A stretch of DNA of 64,000 nt from Pseudomonas sp. (GTDB lineage: Bacteria; Pseudomonadota; Gammaproteobacteria; Pseudomonadales; Pseudomonadaceae): assembly GCF_002796985.1 (NCBI RefSeq), contig NZ_PEKX01000023.1:68870-132869 (forward strand), written 5' to 3'. The first letter of the stretch is position 1, and each line of letters begins with the position of its first letter. The translations under genes were made by a program, and so were the position numbers. Below the pieces are notes generated by a model. That model did not search any database, was not told the origin of the DNA, and worked only from the letters and a program-made list of their open reading frames with translations. Positions 22,369 to 30,924 of this stretch are shown here, piece after piece.

Positions 22369-22483
22369 CGGAAAGACCTCCACCTAAGGACTAATTGCCG
22401 CACCCCCATAAAAGGCGTAAACAGGCAAATTTTTCCGGCAAAACAGAGGCTTGGAGGAGCCAAACTTCTCCGATTGTGCAAAT

Positions 22484-22511
22484 TGACATTCGGATTTATC
22501 TCTCTATAGTG
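22484..22511 (+). promoter_or_regulatory. Candidate sigma70 promoter for gltA
   Basis: TTGACA (22484-22489) and TATAGT (22506-22511) with a 16-base spacer, about 60 bases upstream of the gltA start. This is the best -35/-10 match seen in the window. Together with the sdhC promoter it explains the 354-base divergent region. Confidence 0.75.
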
Positions 22512-22569
22512 GTGCGGGCCCTGCGTGGGGGGTCGTACAGATGATTTCAAGCATAAATAGGAGGCCATA

Positions 22570-23853
22570 ATGGCTGACAAAAAAGCGCAGTTGATCATCG
22601 AGGGCGCTGCCCCCGTCGAACTGCCTGTCCTCTCCGGCACGCTGGGTCCCGATGTTGTCGACGTGCGGGGCCTGACCTCCACGGGTCACTTCACTTTCGA
22701 CCCCGGCTTCATGTCCACCGCCTCCTGCGAGTCGAAGATCACCTTCATCGATGGTGATAAAGGCGTACTGCTGCACCGCGGCTACCCGATCGAACAACTC
22801 GCCGAGAAGTCCGACTACCTGGAAACCTGCTACCTGCTGCTCAACGGCGAGCTTCCGACTGCCGAGCAGAAGGAAAAGTTCGTCGGCACCATCAAGAACC
22901 ACACCATGGTTCATGAGCAGCTGAAGACCTTCTTCAACGGCTTCCGCCGTGATGCGCACCCGATGGCCGTGATGTGCGGCGTAATCGGTGCCCTCTCCGC
23001 CTTCTATCACGACTCCCTGGACATCAACAATCCGAAGCACCGGGAAGTCTCCGCGCATCGCCTGATCGCCAAGATGCCGACCATCGCCGCCATGGTGTAC
23101 AAGTACTCCAAGGGCGAGCCGATGATGTACCCGCGCAACGACCTGAACTATGCAGAAAACTTCCTGCATATGATGTTCAACACCCCTTGCGAGACCAAGC
23201 CGATCAGCCCCGTGCTGGCCAAGGCCATGGACCGCATCTTCATCCTGCACGCCGACCACGAGCAGAACGCTTCCACCTCCACCGTGCGCCTGGCGGGCTC
23301 TTCGGGTGCCAACCCGTTCGCCTGTATCGCCTCGGGTATCGCTGCCCTGTGGGGACCGGCTCACGGCGGTGCGAACGAAGCCGTTCTGCGCATGCTGGAC
23401 GAGATCGGTGACGTGTCGAACATCGAGAAGTTCGTGGCCAAGGCCAAGGACAAGAACGATCCGTTCAAGCTGATGGGCTTCGGTCACCGCGTGTACAAGA
23501 ACTTCGACCCGCGCGCCAAGGTCATGAAGCAGACCTGCGACGAGGTTCTCCAGGAGCTGGGCATCAACGACCCGCAACTGGAACTGGCCATGAAACTGGA
23601 AGAAATCGCCCGCCACGACCCCTACTTCGTGGAGCGCAACCTCTACCCGAACGTGGACTTCTACTCCGGCATCATCCTGAAGGCCATCGGTATTCCGACC
23701 AGCATGTTCACCGTGATCTTCGCCTTGGCACGTACCGTGGGCTGGATCTCGCACTGGCAGGAAATGCTCTCCGGTCCGTACAAGATTGGCCGTCCGCGTC
23801 AGCTGTACACCGGCGCCACCGAGCGCAACTTCGTGGACCTCAAGGCCCGCTAA
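22570..23853 (+). CDS. gltA: Citrate synthase (type II, hexameric)
   Basis: A 427-residue citrate synthase joining oxaloacetate and acetyl-CoA. The catalytic His in [16 protein letters not shown], the second His in [16 protein letters not shown], and the Asp in [14 protein letters not shown] are present. The length and N-terminal extension (about 40 residues before the core) fit the Gram-negative NADH-sensitive type. The start has AGGAGG upstream. It is divergent from sdhC, as in P. aeruginosa, and ends at a strong terminator. Confidence 0.98.
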   Translation: MADKKAQLIIEGAAPVELPVLSGTLGPDVVDVRGLTSTGHFTFDPGFMSTASCESKITFIDGDKGVLLHRGYPIEQLAEKSDYLETCYLLLNGELPTAEQKEKFVGTIKNHTMVHEQLKTFFNGFRRDAHPMAVMCGVIGALSAFYHDSLDINNPKHREVSAHRLIAKMPTIAAMVYKYSKGEPMMYPRNDLNYAENFLHMMFNTPCETKPISPVLAKAMDRIFILHADHEQNASTSTVRLAGSSGANPFACIASGIAALWGPAHGGANEAVLRMLDEIGDVSNIEKFVAKAKDKNDPFKLMGFGHRVYKNFDPRAKVMKQTCDEVLQELGINDPQLELAMKLEEIARHDPYFVERNLYPNVDFYSGIILKAIGIPTSMFTVIFALARTVGWISHWQEMLSGPYKIGRPRQLYTGATERNFVDLKAR

Positions 23854-23869
23854 GCGCTTCGATGCTGTG

Positions 23870-23896
23870 AAAAGGCCGCCTTCGGGCGGCCTTTTT
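23870..23896 (+). terminator. Terminator after gltA
   Basis: Stem AAAGGCCGCC / GGCGGCCTTT with a UUCG-type tetraloop and a T-run, 17 bases beyond the gltA stop. Confidence 0.93.
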
Positions 23897-23975
23897 ATTG
23901 CTGTCTCGTCCTGAAGCAACGCGTCCCGTCCTGACCAGGGCTTACGCCTTCGCCTCTATTTTCAGGAGAGCCCAG

Positions 23976-24116
23976 ATGGCAGAAGGTTTGCGGCGCAGTC
24001 AGCGTGATTACACGCAGGCTTTTAAGGGGTACGAAGCTGTCGATATCCATAACCAGGAACGGCCTCGCCTTTCCCTGAAATGCAAAACGCCCGATGACAT
24101 GCATCGGGCGCTTTAA
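23976..24116 (+). CDS. Possible 46-residue small protein
   Basis: A short frame, MAEGLRRSQRDYTQ to DDMHRAL, with a good AGGAG ribosome site ten bases before its ATG. It is basic, has no hydrophobic segment and matches no family I know. Its last codons lie in the hairpin at 24088-24110, which ends azoR on the opposite strand, so at least part of the frame could be fortuitous. Treat as tentative. Confidence 0.3.
   Translation: MAEGLRRSQRDYTQAFKGYEAVDIHNQERPRLSLKCKTPDDMHRAL
24084..24110 (-). terminator. Terminator after azoR
   Basis: Stem CGCCCGATG / CATCGGGCG with a 5-base loop; read on the minus strand it is followed by TTTT. It lies about 65 bases beyond the azoR stop. Confidence 0.75.
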
Positions 24117-24173
24117 GGTCTGGTCACGGCCCTGAAAGGCGTAAGCCTATTTCAGGACTGGACAAGGCGTCAC

Positions 24174-24782
24174 TCAGGCAGCGGCGAACTGGCTGGCGAT
24201 GCTCGCCTGGGCGCCAGCGATGGCGTTGCGGCGCGGTTCGTCACCGTAGGCCAGGCCTTCGGCACGGACCACCTCGATGTCGGTTATGCCGAGGAATTTC
24301 AGCACCAGTTCCAGGTAGTTCTCATGAGCCACACCGGTAGGTTGACCCGCATGGATGCCGCCGGCGGTGGAGACGATGATCACCTTCTTGCCGCCAGCCA
24401 GGCCTTCCGAGCCGCTCTCGGTGTAGCGGAAAGTCTTCCCGGCCACCGCGATGCGATCGATCCAGGCTTTCAGCTGGCTGGGGATGGAGAAGTTGTACAT
24501 CGGCGCGCCGATGACGATGGCGTCGGCAGCGAGGAACTCCTCGATGCTCTTCTCGCCCAGGGCGGCTTCGTGCTTCTGCGCGGCGTCGCGCAGCTCGGCG
24601 GGGGTGCCAGCGGCGACCAGGCTGGCGGAGGACAGGTGGCTGATGGCGTCGGCGGCCAGGTCACGATAGGTGACCTTGGCGCCCGGCTCAGCGGCAGTCC
24701 AGGCAGCGACCAGTTCGGCGCTCAGTTGGCGGGAAGCCGAGTTGTCGCCAAGGATGCTCGAGTCGATGTGCAGCAGATTCAT
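24174..24782 (-). CDS. azoR: FMN-dependent NADH-azoreductase
   Basis: A 202-residue flavodoxin-fold quinone/azo reductase. The start [20 protein letters not shown] is the FMN phosphate-binding region, and [19 protein letters not shown] is the family signature. It reduces quinones and azo dyes with NAD(P)H in the cytoplasm. The ATG at 24782 has TGGAGAAC upstream; a longer frame lacks family residues. A LysR regulator gene is divergent, 131 bases away, a common arrangement in which the regulator controls the reductase. Confidence 0.92.
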   Translation of the reverse strand: MNLLHIDSSILGDNSASRQLSAELVAAWTAAEPGAKVTYRDLAADAISHLSSASLVAAGTPAELRDAAQKHEAALGEKSIEEFLAADAIVIGAPMYNFSIPSQLKAWIDRIAVAGKTFRYTESGSEGLAGGKKVIIVSTAGGIHAGQPTGVAHENYLELVLKFLGITDIEVVRAEGLAYGDEPRRNAIAGAQASIASQFAAA

Positions 24783-24913
24783 GTGTGTTCTCCAGGAAAG
24801 GGGCCAAGTGGGTTGGCGGAGGGATTCGTCGTTGGAGGCAAGATTACGCATGTAGCCAATCCTCGATAAGTCGGCAAAAATGCAATGATTCGTCTCACCA
24901 GCAGGACAATCCC

Positions 24914-25819
24914 ATGCAGGACCTCAATGACCTTTTCTATTTCGCCAAGGTGGTGGAAGCGGGTGGATTTGCCGCCGCCGGGCGCCTGCTGGGGTTGCCC
25001 AAGTCACGCCTGTCGCGACGTGTAGCGGAGCTGGAGGCGCGCCTGGATGTGCGGTTACTGCAACGCACTACCCGCAAACTGGCCCTCACCGACCTGGGAG
25101 AGCGCTATTACCGGCACTGCCAGGCGATGCTGGTGGAAGCGGAGATGGCCGATGAGGTGGCCGCGCAATTGAGCGCCGAGCCGCGCGGGCGGGTGAAGCT
25201 GTCGTGCCCGGTGGCGCTGGCGGAAACCTCGTTGAACGAGATGCTGCCGGGGTTCCTGGCAGCCTATCCGCAGGTGAACCTGGAACTGATGCTGACCAAC
25301 CGCCGCGTCGATCTGCTCAACGAAAGCGTCGACGTCGCGCTGCGCGTACGTGCACCGGGAGACGAAGACCTGTCGCTGATATCAAGGCGCCTGCGCCAGG
25401 CAAAAACCGCGCTGGTGGCCGCGCCGGCACTGCTCAAGGGGATCAAGCTGCGCACGCCGGAAGACCTGACCGCCCTGCCCGTCCTCGGCGCCATCGACAA
25501 CGACCGGCGCGTGCACATGAAGCTGGTCGGTCCGCAAGGCGAGATAAAGGAAGTCGCCCTGGAGGCGCGCCTGGCGGTGGAAGACTTCAACCTGCGCAAG
25601 AACGTGGCGCTGGCGGGGCTGGGCGTGACGCTGCTGCCGCTGCACTATTGCACCGAAGAACTGGAGGACGGTCGCCTGGTGCGCGTGCTACCCGCCTGGA
25701 GCGAGCCGGAGGCCTACCTGCAGGCTGTGTACCCGCACCGGCGCGGCATTCTGCCGGCGGTGCGGGCGTTGCTCGATTATCTCGAGGAAGGGTTTTCGAA
25801 AGACGACTGGCCTGTCTGA
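24914..25819 (+). CDS. LysR-family regulator, divergent from azoR
   Basis: A 301-residue LysR-type regulator. The N-terminal winged helix-turn-helix ([20 protein letters not shown], then [20 protein letters not shown]) is followed by an effector-binding domain from about residue 90. The start at 24914 (MQDLNDLF) is the usual LysR N-terminus and has AGGACA upstream. By position it probably controls azoR in response to quinones or electrophiles, though this is inferred from layout only. Confidence 0.9.
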   Translation: MQDLNDLFYFAKVVEAGGFAAAGRLLGLPKSRLSRRVAELEARLDVRLLQRTTRKLALTDLGERYYRHCQAMLVEAEMADEVAAQLSAEPRGRVKLSCPVALAETSLNEMLPGFLAAYPQVNLELMLTNRRVDLLNESVDVALRVRAPGDEDLSLISRRLRQAKTALVAAPALLKGIKLRTPEDLTALPVLGAIDNDRRVHMKLVGPQGEIKEVALEARLAVEDFNLRKNVALAGLGVTLLPLHYCTEELEDGRLVRVLPAWSEPEAYLQAVYPHRRGILPAVRALLDYLEEGFSKDDWPV

Positions 25820-25828
25820 AAAAGGCGT

Positions 25829-26545
25829 TTAACCGGGGCTCGCACCCAGGCCCATCAGTGCGCCGATCCAGCCCAGCAGACGACCACCACTGAGCCAGTC
25901 GATCCAGAACAACTGGTGCAGCAGGACGATCGCCCAGAACACCAGCTGGAAGGACAGCTTGCGAGTCTTGTGGCGGAACACCTGTTGCGCGACAAAGGCG
26001 CCCGGCCAGCCGCCGAGCAGCTCCAGCAGATGCAGACTCTGTTCAGGGGTGCGCCACTCGTTGCGCTCGGCGCTGCGCTTGTCGCGCCAGTAGGCGAAGA
26101 AGGCCAGCACGCTGAACACGGGATAGAGCAGCAGGAACCAAACGAAGTAGGCGTCCTTCAACCAGAGCACCGAGCCGATGACGGGCAACGCCAGCAGCAC
26201 CGCCAGGGTCGCCAGCGCCCTGCCCAGCGAGCGCTTCGGCGCGCTGGGGAAGGCCACTTCGCGACCGCTGCGGGCACGCTCGCGGCTGGCTGGCGTGACG
26301 GGCTTGCGGCGAATCGCCGGGGTATCGATGGCCAGGCCGGCCAGGCGGGCATGGTCGGCGCGCGGGCGACCGTCCTTGCCGGTGCCTTCGACATAACAGA
26401 CCTGGTCGCCCGCTTGTGGGCGGCGGTCGCCACGGAAGTCGGAGATATGCAGGAAGACTTCCTTGCCACCCGATTGAGGGCTGATGAAACCAAAGCCCTT
26501 GTCGTCGTCCCAGCGGCTGATGGTGCCGTTCTTTTCCACGTTCAC
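25829..26545 (-). CDS. Cold-shock domain fused to DUF1294 membrane domain
   Basis: A 238-residue two-part protein. Residues 1-70 form a cold-shock/OB domain (GTISRWDDDKGFGFISPQSG with the RNP-like KGFGFI and VFLHISDF motifs). A basic linker (about 75-108) leads to a DUF1294 membrane region with about four hydrophobic segments (110-160 and 190-235), including the family motif RDKRSAERNEWRTPE...LHLLELLGGWPGA. It probably places a nucleic-acid-binding domain at the inner membrane; the function is unknown. It converges on the LysR gene, with only 9 bases between the two stop codons. Confidence 0.85.
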   Translation of the reverse strand: MNVEKNGTISRWDDDKGFGFISPQSGGKEVFLHISDFRGDRRPQAGDQVCYVEGTGKDGRPRADHARLAGLAIDTPAIRRKPVTPASRERARSGREVAFPSAPKRSLGRALATLAVLLALPVIGSVLWLKDAYFVWFLLLYPVFSVLAFFAYWRDKRSAERNEWRTPEQSLHLLELLGGWPGAFVAQQVFRHKTRKLSFQLVFWAIVLLHQLFWIDWLSGGRLLGWIGALMGLGASPG

Positions 26546-26556
26546 TCGCTTTCGGA

Positions 26557-27387
26557 TCAGGGTTTGACGCTGCTCCAGTCAATCAGGGCGAACTGCCAGG
26601 TTGCCAGGATCAGCAGGCCGAACACGATACGGTACCAGGCAAAGGCCGCATAGCTGTGGTTGGCAATGAACTTGAGCAGGCCACGCACGGCAATCATCGC
26701 GAAGATGAACGAGGTGACGAAGCCGATGGCGAATATCGGCAGGTCCGACGGCTGGAACACGTCACGGTACTTGTAGCCTGAGTAGACCGCGGCGCCGACC
26801 ATGGTCGGCATGGCCAGGAAGAAGGAGAACTCGGTGGCCGCCTTGCGCGACAGGCCGAACAGCAGCCCGCCGATGATGGTCGCGCCGGAGCGCGAGGTGC
26901 CCGGGATCAGCGCCAGGCACTGGCAGCAGCCGACCTTCAGCGCTTCCTTCCAGGTCATGTCGTCAACGGTTTCGGCATGGATCACATGCTGGCGCTTCTC
27001 CGCCCAGAGCATCACCACGCCGCCCACCACCAGGGCGACAGCCACGGTGATCGGGTTGAACAGGTAGTGGTGGATGTAATCGGCGAAGGCCACGCCCAGC
27101 ACCACGGCCGGGAAGAAAGCAATCAGCAGGTTGATGGTGAAGCGCTGCGCCTTGGGCTGGCTAGGCAAGCCGCAGACGATATCGATGATCTTGCGGCGGA
27201 ACTCCCAGACCACGGCAAGAATGGCCGCCAGCTGGATGATTATATTGAAGGCTTCGGCACGTTCGCCGCCGAAACCGATGAGGTCCGCCACGATGATCTG
27301 GTGGCCGGTACTGGAGATCGGCAGGAACTCGGTAAGCCCCTCGACCACGCCAAGAAGGAAGGCCTGAAAGGCACTCCACAGATCCAT
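26557..27387 (-). CDS. uppP: Undecaprenyl-diphosphatase (bacitracin resistance)
   Basis: A 276-residue inner-membrane phosphatase that recycles undecaprenyl pyrophosphate for peptidoglycan and other envelope polymers. The two signature regions are present: [15 protein letters not shown] near the N-terminus and the [15 protein letters not shown] block (PGTSRSG). About eight hydrophobic segments are visible. The ATG at 27387 has GGGGGAAG upstream and matches the conserved start ([13 protein letters not shown]). It lies 11 bases upstream of the cold-shock/DUF1294 gene and is likely co-transcribed with it. Confidence 0.96.
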   Translation of the reverse strand: MDLWSAFQAFLLGVVEGLTEFLPISSTGHQIIVADLIGFGGERAEAFNIIIQLAAILAVVWEFRRKIIDIVCGLPSQPKAQRFTINLLIAFFPAVVLGVAFADYIHHYLFNPITVAVALVVGGVVMLWAEKRQHVIHAETVDDMTWKEALKVGCCQCLALIPGTSRSGATIIGGLLFGLSRKAATEFSFFLAMPTMVGAAVYSGYKYRDVFQPSDLPIFAIGFVTSFIFAMIAVRGLLKFIANHSYAAFAWYRIVFGLLILATWQFALIDWSSVKP

Positions 27388-27900
27388 ACTACTTCCCCCG
27401 CGAGGCACATCGGCTCGCATTCTTCTAATGGTTTTACTCCGCTGCCTGCTCCTGGCGCGCAAGCGCCGCAGCGGCGTCGGCATGCTAATGCATTGGCTGC
27501 TGATCGCTACGAAATTCACAAAAATTTCTCTTCCGCGGCGTGGGCAGCGGAAGCGTTGGCACTTCGGCAAAAATGACCTGCCGTCCATCGCCAGGCAGAT
27601 GCAGACAACCGCTATCCGAGCAGGTTCGCGCCATCATGCAAAATGCCTAATTCATTGAAAAGCGTGCAGTACTTCCGTACCAGAAAGCCTACAAACCACT
27701 TCCCTGTGTTAGCCCGGCGAAACACTCGACTCGCCGCAAACGCCTGCACCTTGCGGCTCAACCTCCCCCATCCAAAGTTGTGTATCAGGCGTGCAACAGA
27801 ATTCGCTGAATCAGTGCTCCGGGCCCCGTGCTAGGGCCTGCGGCCTGATTTCGTACGCCAGCCCTGTATCAACGCCGAGACACATGCTCCGTGGTGGCTC

Positions 27901-27919
27901 ACATGGCCTAGCGCCATGT
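27901..27919. promoter_or_regulatory. Palindrome upstream of fapA promoter
   Basis: ACATGGC-CTAGC-GCCATGT, 7-bp perfect arms with a 5-base centre, 29 bases upstream of the sigma54-like -24 element. It could be an activator or repressor site for the fap operon; the binding protein is unknown. Confidence 0.45.
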
Positions 27920-27947
27920 CATTGATTCTCAATAGCTGATTAAAAGC

Positions 27948-27961
27948 GGCACGCCCCCTGC
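27948..27961 (+). promoter_or_regulatory. Candidate sigma54 promoter for fapABCDEF
   Basis: GGCACGCCCCCTGC has the invariant GG and GC separated by 10 bases and the adjacent CACG of the sigma54 consensus (TGGCACG-N4-TTGC). Transcription would start about 40 bases before the fapA ATG. A sigma54 enhancer-binding regulator is encoded at the other end of the operon, which fits. Confidence 0.55.
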
Positions 27962-28014
27962 TCCACCTTGGTACCGCTGGCTAGGGCACAGCGCACCAAG
28001 AAGGAACCGCCATC

Positions 28015-28467
28015 ATGGGGAACATCGACTCACGGATAGTCGGCATTTTCGTCACGCTTGCTTGCAGCGCGGCCAGCATACCGCTGTGCCCGATCGTCCA
28101 GGCTGGCGACGGCACCATCGTCCTGCAGCGCCAGGTGCAACCACGTGTCGCCACCCGGCCGACCGACATTCCCGACCCGAACCCGATCACCGTCAATCCC
28201 AACATCTCCGAGCAGATCGTGCGTCAGACCGGCAACGCCGAGCTGAACGACAGCGACTTTGCCGGCGTCACCAGCGGCTCCAGCCTGCAGCGGCACATCC
28301 TGCCCGGCGGCCAACTGGTGGGCATGGATAACGGCGCCAACCAGACCTTGAACGGCAATGGCATGGGCGCCGGCGCGGCTGGCGGCGGTGCGGGTATATC
28401 CAACTCAGTGAACCGTACCGTCCAGCAGGGACTTTCTCCCTTGCGCATGCTGACGGGGGATCGTTGA
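28015..28467 (+). CDS. fapA: Functional amyloid operon protein FapA
   Basis: A 150-residue exported protein with a signal-like hydrophobic N-terminus (about 30 residues, ending VQAGDG). The mature part is rich in Asn, Gly, Gln and Pro: PDPNPITVNPNISEQIVRQ, then GGGAGISNSVNRTVQQGL. In Pseudomonas the first fap gene influences which subunits enter the fibre and is thought to be a periplasmic chaperone or regulator of assembly. The start has AAGGAACC upstream. It stops one base before the fapB ATG. Confidence 0.88.
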   Translation: MGNIDSRIVGIFVTLACSAASIPLCPIVQAGDGTIVLQRQVQPRVATRPTDIPDPNPITVNPNISEQIVRQTGNAELNDSDFAGVTSGSSLQRHILPGGQLVGMDNGANQTLNGNGMGAGAAGGGAGISNSVNRTVQQGLSPLRMLTGDR

Positions 28468-28468
28468 G

Positions 28469-29047
28469 ATGAACGCCCGCCTGCTCGCTCTGCCCCTTCT
28501 GTTCTGTAGCGCCACGGCCTTCGCCGCCGACCCCTCGACCGTCAACAACGCCAGTATCGACAGCGCGGTGCGCAACTACCGTGGCGTCGCCAGCATCAAC
28601 CAGGCCGCCGGCGACTCCCAGCAGCAGGCCAACGGCCGTGCCATCGCCATCGGCAGCAATGCACAGGCCACCACCCAGTTCCGCCAGACGGTCAACGCCA
28701 GCGTCGACCTCAACCAGGCCGCGTCCGCCAGCATCACCGGCAATGCCTTCACCAACGGCAACGGCGCACTGGGCGTGAACCAGGCCGCCGGGGCTGCCAA
28801 CCAGCAAGTGAACGCCATGCGGATCAGCGTCAGCGCTGTCCCGCAGAGCGTCGATGACAGCGTGCTTTCCCAGCAGAACGTCGCGCTGCCAGTGAACTCA
28901 GGCTCGATGGATTCCACCACGGGTAGCCGGCAGGTCGTCACCAGCGACCAGGCCTTTGCCGGCAGCCGGGGTGTCGTCCAGATGAGCCAGAGCGCCGGGG
29001 TCGGCAATCGCATTGCCAACACCCTGAGCATCCGGGTCGCGGACTGA
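28469..29047 (+). CDS. fapB: Minor amyloid subunit / nucleator FapB
   Basis: A 192-residue secreted protein with a signal peptide (about 20 residues, ending AFAA). It has three imperfect amyloid repeats rich in Asn, Gln, Ala and Ser, recognisable by the recurring INQAAGDSQQQANGRAIAIG, VNQAAGAANQQVNAMRISVS and MSQSAGVGNRIANTLSIRV units. FapB is the minor fibre component and presumed nucleator of FapC. The one-base gap to fapA implies translational coupling. Confidence 0.93.
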   Translation: MNARLLALPLLFCSATAFAADPSTVNNASIDSAVRNYRGVASINQAAGDSQQQANGRAIAIGSNAQATTQFRQTVNASVDLNQAASASITGNAFTNGNGALGVNQAAGAANQQVNAMRISVSAVPQSVDDSVLSQQNVALPVNSGSMDSTTGSRQVVTSDQAFAGSRGVVQMSQSAGVGNRIANTLSIRVAD

Positions 29048-29102
29048 CCCAAGCCAACTCAAATAACACTAGACACGCCAAACAAAGCAAAGGAGATACA
29101 CC

Positions 29103-30122
29103 ATGAAACCGTCAATGGCTCTGAAGCCGCTGGTTTTCGCTGTCGCAGCGATCATGGCTGTAGCTGTGCAAGCGGATAACCGCAATGGTAATGGTCATGG
29201 AAACGGGCATGGCAATGGCCACGGCAATGGTCACGGTCATGAACAACATCAACCCAAGCCTCCCTACGATCCCTACAAGGACCCACGGATCGAGGCAGGC
29301 GCCAGCGCAACGGTGGAAGACACCCAGGAAAGCAGCGACAACACCGTGGTGAACATGGGCACCAAGAACAACGCGACAGTCGACGGATCGTTGGGGAACG
29401 CATCCGGTAACGTGGGCGTCAACGTGGCCGCCGGCGACATGAACCAACAGGCCAACGCTGCTGCTCTGGCGACTGCCGATGAGAAGTTCATCTTCGGTAC
29501 CGCCTATGCGTCGACCGATGTGACCCAGAACAACACGGATAACCGGGCCTTGAACCTCTCCACCACCAACAAGGCGTCGCTGAACAACTCCGGTAGCAAC
29601 TCCTCCGGGAACATCGGCATCAACATCACCTCGGGCAACTACAACCAGCAGAAAAACGACATGGCAGCCGCCGTGTCCGGTGGTCGTAGTGCTGACTCCT
29701 ACAGTGGCGCCACCCAGACATCCAGTGGCAACACCGTGGGCAACGTGGCCTTCCTGACTTACGAGAAGGAAACCCTGCGTTCCAGCTTCAGCGCCCATGG
29801 CACCTACAAGGGCGCAGGTGCAGGGTACGTGGTCGACGAGTCGGGCCGTGGCGGTCATGACGACAGCCGTAACAGCGGCGGCAGCAAAACCGACAAGGAC
29901 CCACTGTTCTTCGTCGAGGCTGGCACTGTTGACCTCAGAGGCCAGGCCACCTATCAGGTGCTGATCCCCACCGGTTGGAAAGACCCGGTGCGCAACGATG
30001 CATCCATCAACAACTCGCTCAACAACGTGTCGGGCAACCTGGGCGCGAACGTTGCGGCTGGCGTAGGCAACCAGCAGAGCAACTCGCTGTCCATCGCCGC
30101 AGGCTGCAAATCCTGCCTGTAA
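29103..30122 (+). CDS. fapC: Major functional amyloid subunit FapC
   Basis: A 339-residue secreted major fibre protein. The signal peptide is residues 1-24. Residues 28-49 are a His-Gly-Asn tract with four GNGH units and six His. Three imperfect amyloid repeats follow (about 89-122, 155-189 and 297-331), each with the pattern N-x-SGN(V/I/L)G-N-(A/S)G-NQQ-N. Linker 1 is short and linker 2 (190-296) long, as in other FapC proteins. The C-terminus has the conserved CXXC (335-338, CKSC). A strong AAAGGAGA ribosome site precedes the ATG. An intercistronic hairpin (30142-30165) follows. Confidence 0.96.
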   Translation: MKPSMALKPLVFAVAAIMAVAVQADNRNGNGHGNGHGNGHGNGHGHEQHQPKPPYDPYKDPRIEAGASATVEDTQESSDNTVVNMGTKNNATVDGSLGNASGNVGVNVAAGDMNQQANAAALATADEKFIFGTAYASTDVTQNNTDNRALNLSTTNKASLNNSGSNSSGNIGINITSGNYNQQKNDMAAAVSGGRSADSYSGATQTSSGNTVGNVAFLTYEKETLRSSFSAHGTYKGAGAGYVVDESGRGGHDDSRNSGGSKTDKDPLFFVEAGTVDLRGQATYQVLIPTGWKDPVRNDASINNSLNNVSGNLGANVAAGVGNQQSNSLSIAAGCKSCL

Positions 30123-30141
30123 GCGACACGGCGTAGCACCT

Positions 30142-30165
30142 GGAGGCTCCGGCGACGGAGCCTCC
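30142..30165 (+). promoter_or_regulatory. Hairpin between fapC and fapD (attenuator or mRNA stabiliser)
   Basis: Perfect 10-bp GC-rich stem GGAGGCTCCG / CGGAGCCTCC with a 4-base GCGA loop, 19 bases past the fapC stop, followed by TTCTCC rather than a clean T-run. It probably stops some transcripts or protects the fapABC mRNA end, giving high FapC and lower FapDEF levels. Confidence 0.65.
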
Positions 30166-30197
30166 TTCTCCTGAGCCCCCCTCAAGGCGTCACGATC

Positions 30198-30878
30198 ATG
30201 CGTACGTCCGCCCTGCTTTTGCTCGCCCTTTTCTCGCTCACGGCGCAGGCCGCGCAACTTCCGTTCGCCATTCTTCCCGGCGGATCGATGGCCTACAAGC
30301 ACGTCGAGAGCATCCGCGAGCGCAAGTTCAGCAATCTGGTCCAGCAGAAGACCGACTTCAGCTGCGGTGCCGCCGCGCTGGCGACGATCCTCCGCCAGGC
30401 CTACGCGCTGGACGTGGACGAGGAGTTCGTGATCAAGGGCATGCTGGTCCGGGCCGACCCGGACCTGGTGCGCACCCAGGGTTTTTCGATGCTCGACATG
30501 AAGACGTACCTGGAAGGCATCGGCATGCGCGCACGCGGATACCGAATTCCCGCGGCATCTCTGGAGAAGCTGACGATCCCGGTGATAGTGCTGATGGATA
30601 TTCGTGGCTACAAACACTTCGTCGTGATGCAACGCGCCTATAAAGGCTACGTCTACATCGGCGACCCAGTGCTGGGCCACAAGCGCTTCACTCAGGAAGA
30701 TTTTCTCAAAGGCTGGAACGGCATCATCTTTGCCGTCATCGGTCCGGGCTACCAACAGGCCAACGCGCTGATGAGCCCACCCGACCCTCTGACGGCCAGG
30801 GACCGAATCAATGCGTTCAGCCCGGTCAAGGATGCGGAGCTCATGGAATTCGGCTTCATCCAGAGCGACTTCCTCTAA
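30198..30878 (+). CDS. fapD: C39-family cysteine peptidase FapD
   Basis: A 226-residue periplasmic protein with a signal peptide (1-19) and a C39 peptidase domain. The catalytic triad is visible as Cys56 (TDFSCGAAALATIL), His140 (GYKHFVVMQ) and Asp156 (YIGDP). It is required for Fap fibre production and presumably processes a Fap component. It is downstream of the fapC-fapD hairpin and 46 bases before fapE. Confidence 0.94.
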   Translation: MRTSALLLLALFSLTAQAAQLPFAILPGGSMAYKHVESIRERKFSNLVQQKTDFSCGAAALATILRQAYALDVDEEFVIKGMLVRADPDLVRTQGFSMLDMKTYLEGIGMRARGYRIPAASLEKLTIPVIVLMDIRGYKHFVVMQRAYKGYVYIGDPVLGHKRFTQEDFLKGWNGIIFAVIGPGYQQANALMSPPDPLTARDRINAFSPVKDAELMEFGFIQSDFL

Positions 30879-30924
30879 AGACCGCACAAGAACGGAAGGC
30901 AGGAATCCTTCCGGGAGAACCCCA

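Larger units (their letters stand above)
27388..28014. other. 627-base intergenic region between uppP and fapA
   Basis: No convincing gene is present; short frames are start-poor and have non-coding codon use. The left part holds the uppP promoter region. The right part carries a perfect 7-bp palindrome (27901-27919) and a sigma54-like promoter (27948-27961) that point towards fapA. Confidence 0.6.

Noticed and set aside
29178..29250. Short direct repeats considered as a CRISPR-like array
   Set aside because: The 12-base repeats have no spacers and encode the in-frame Gly-Asn-Gly-His tract of FapC.
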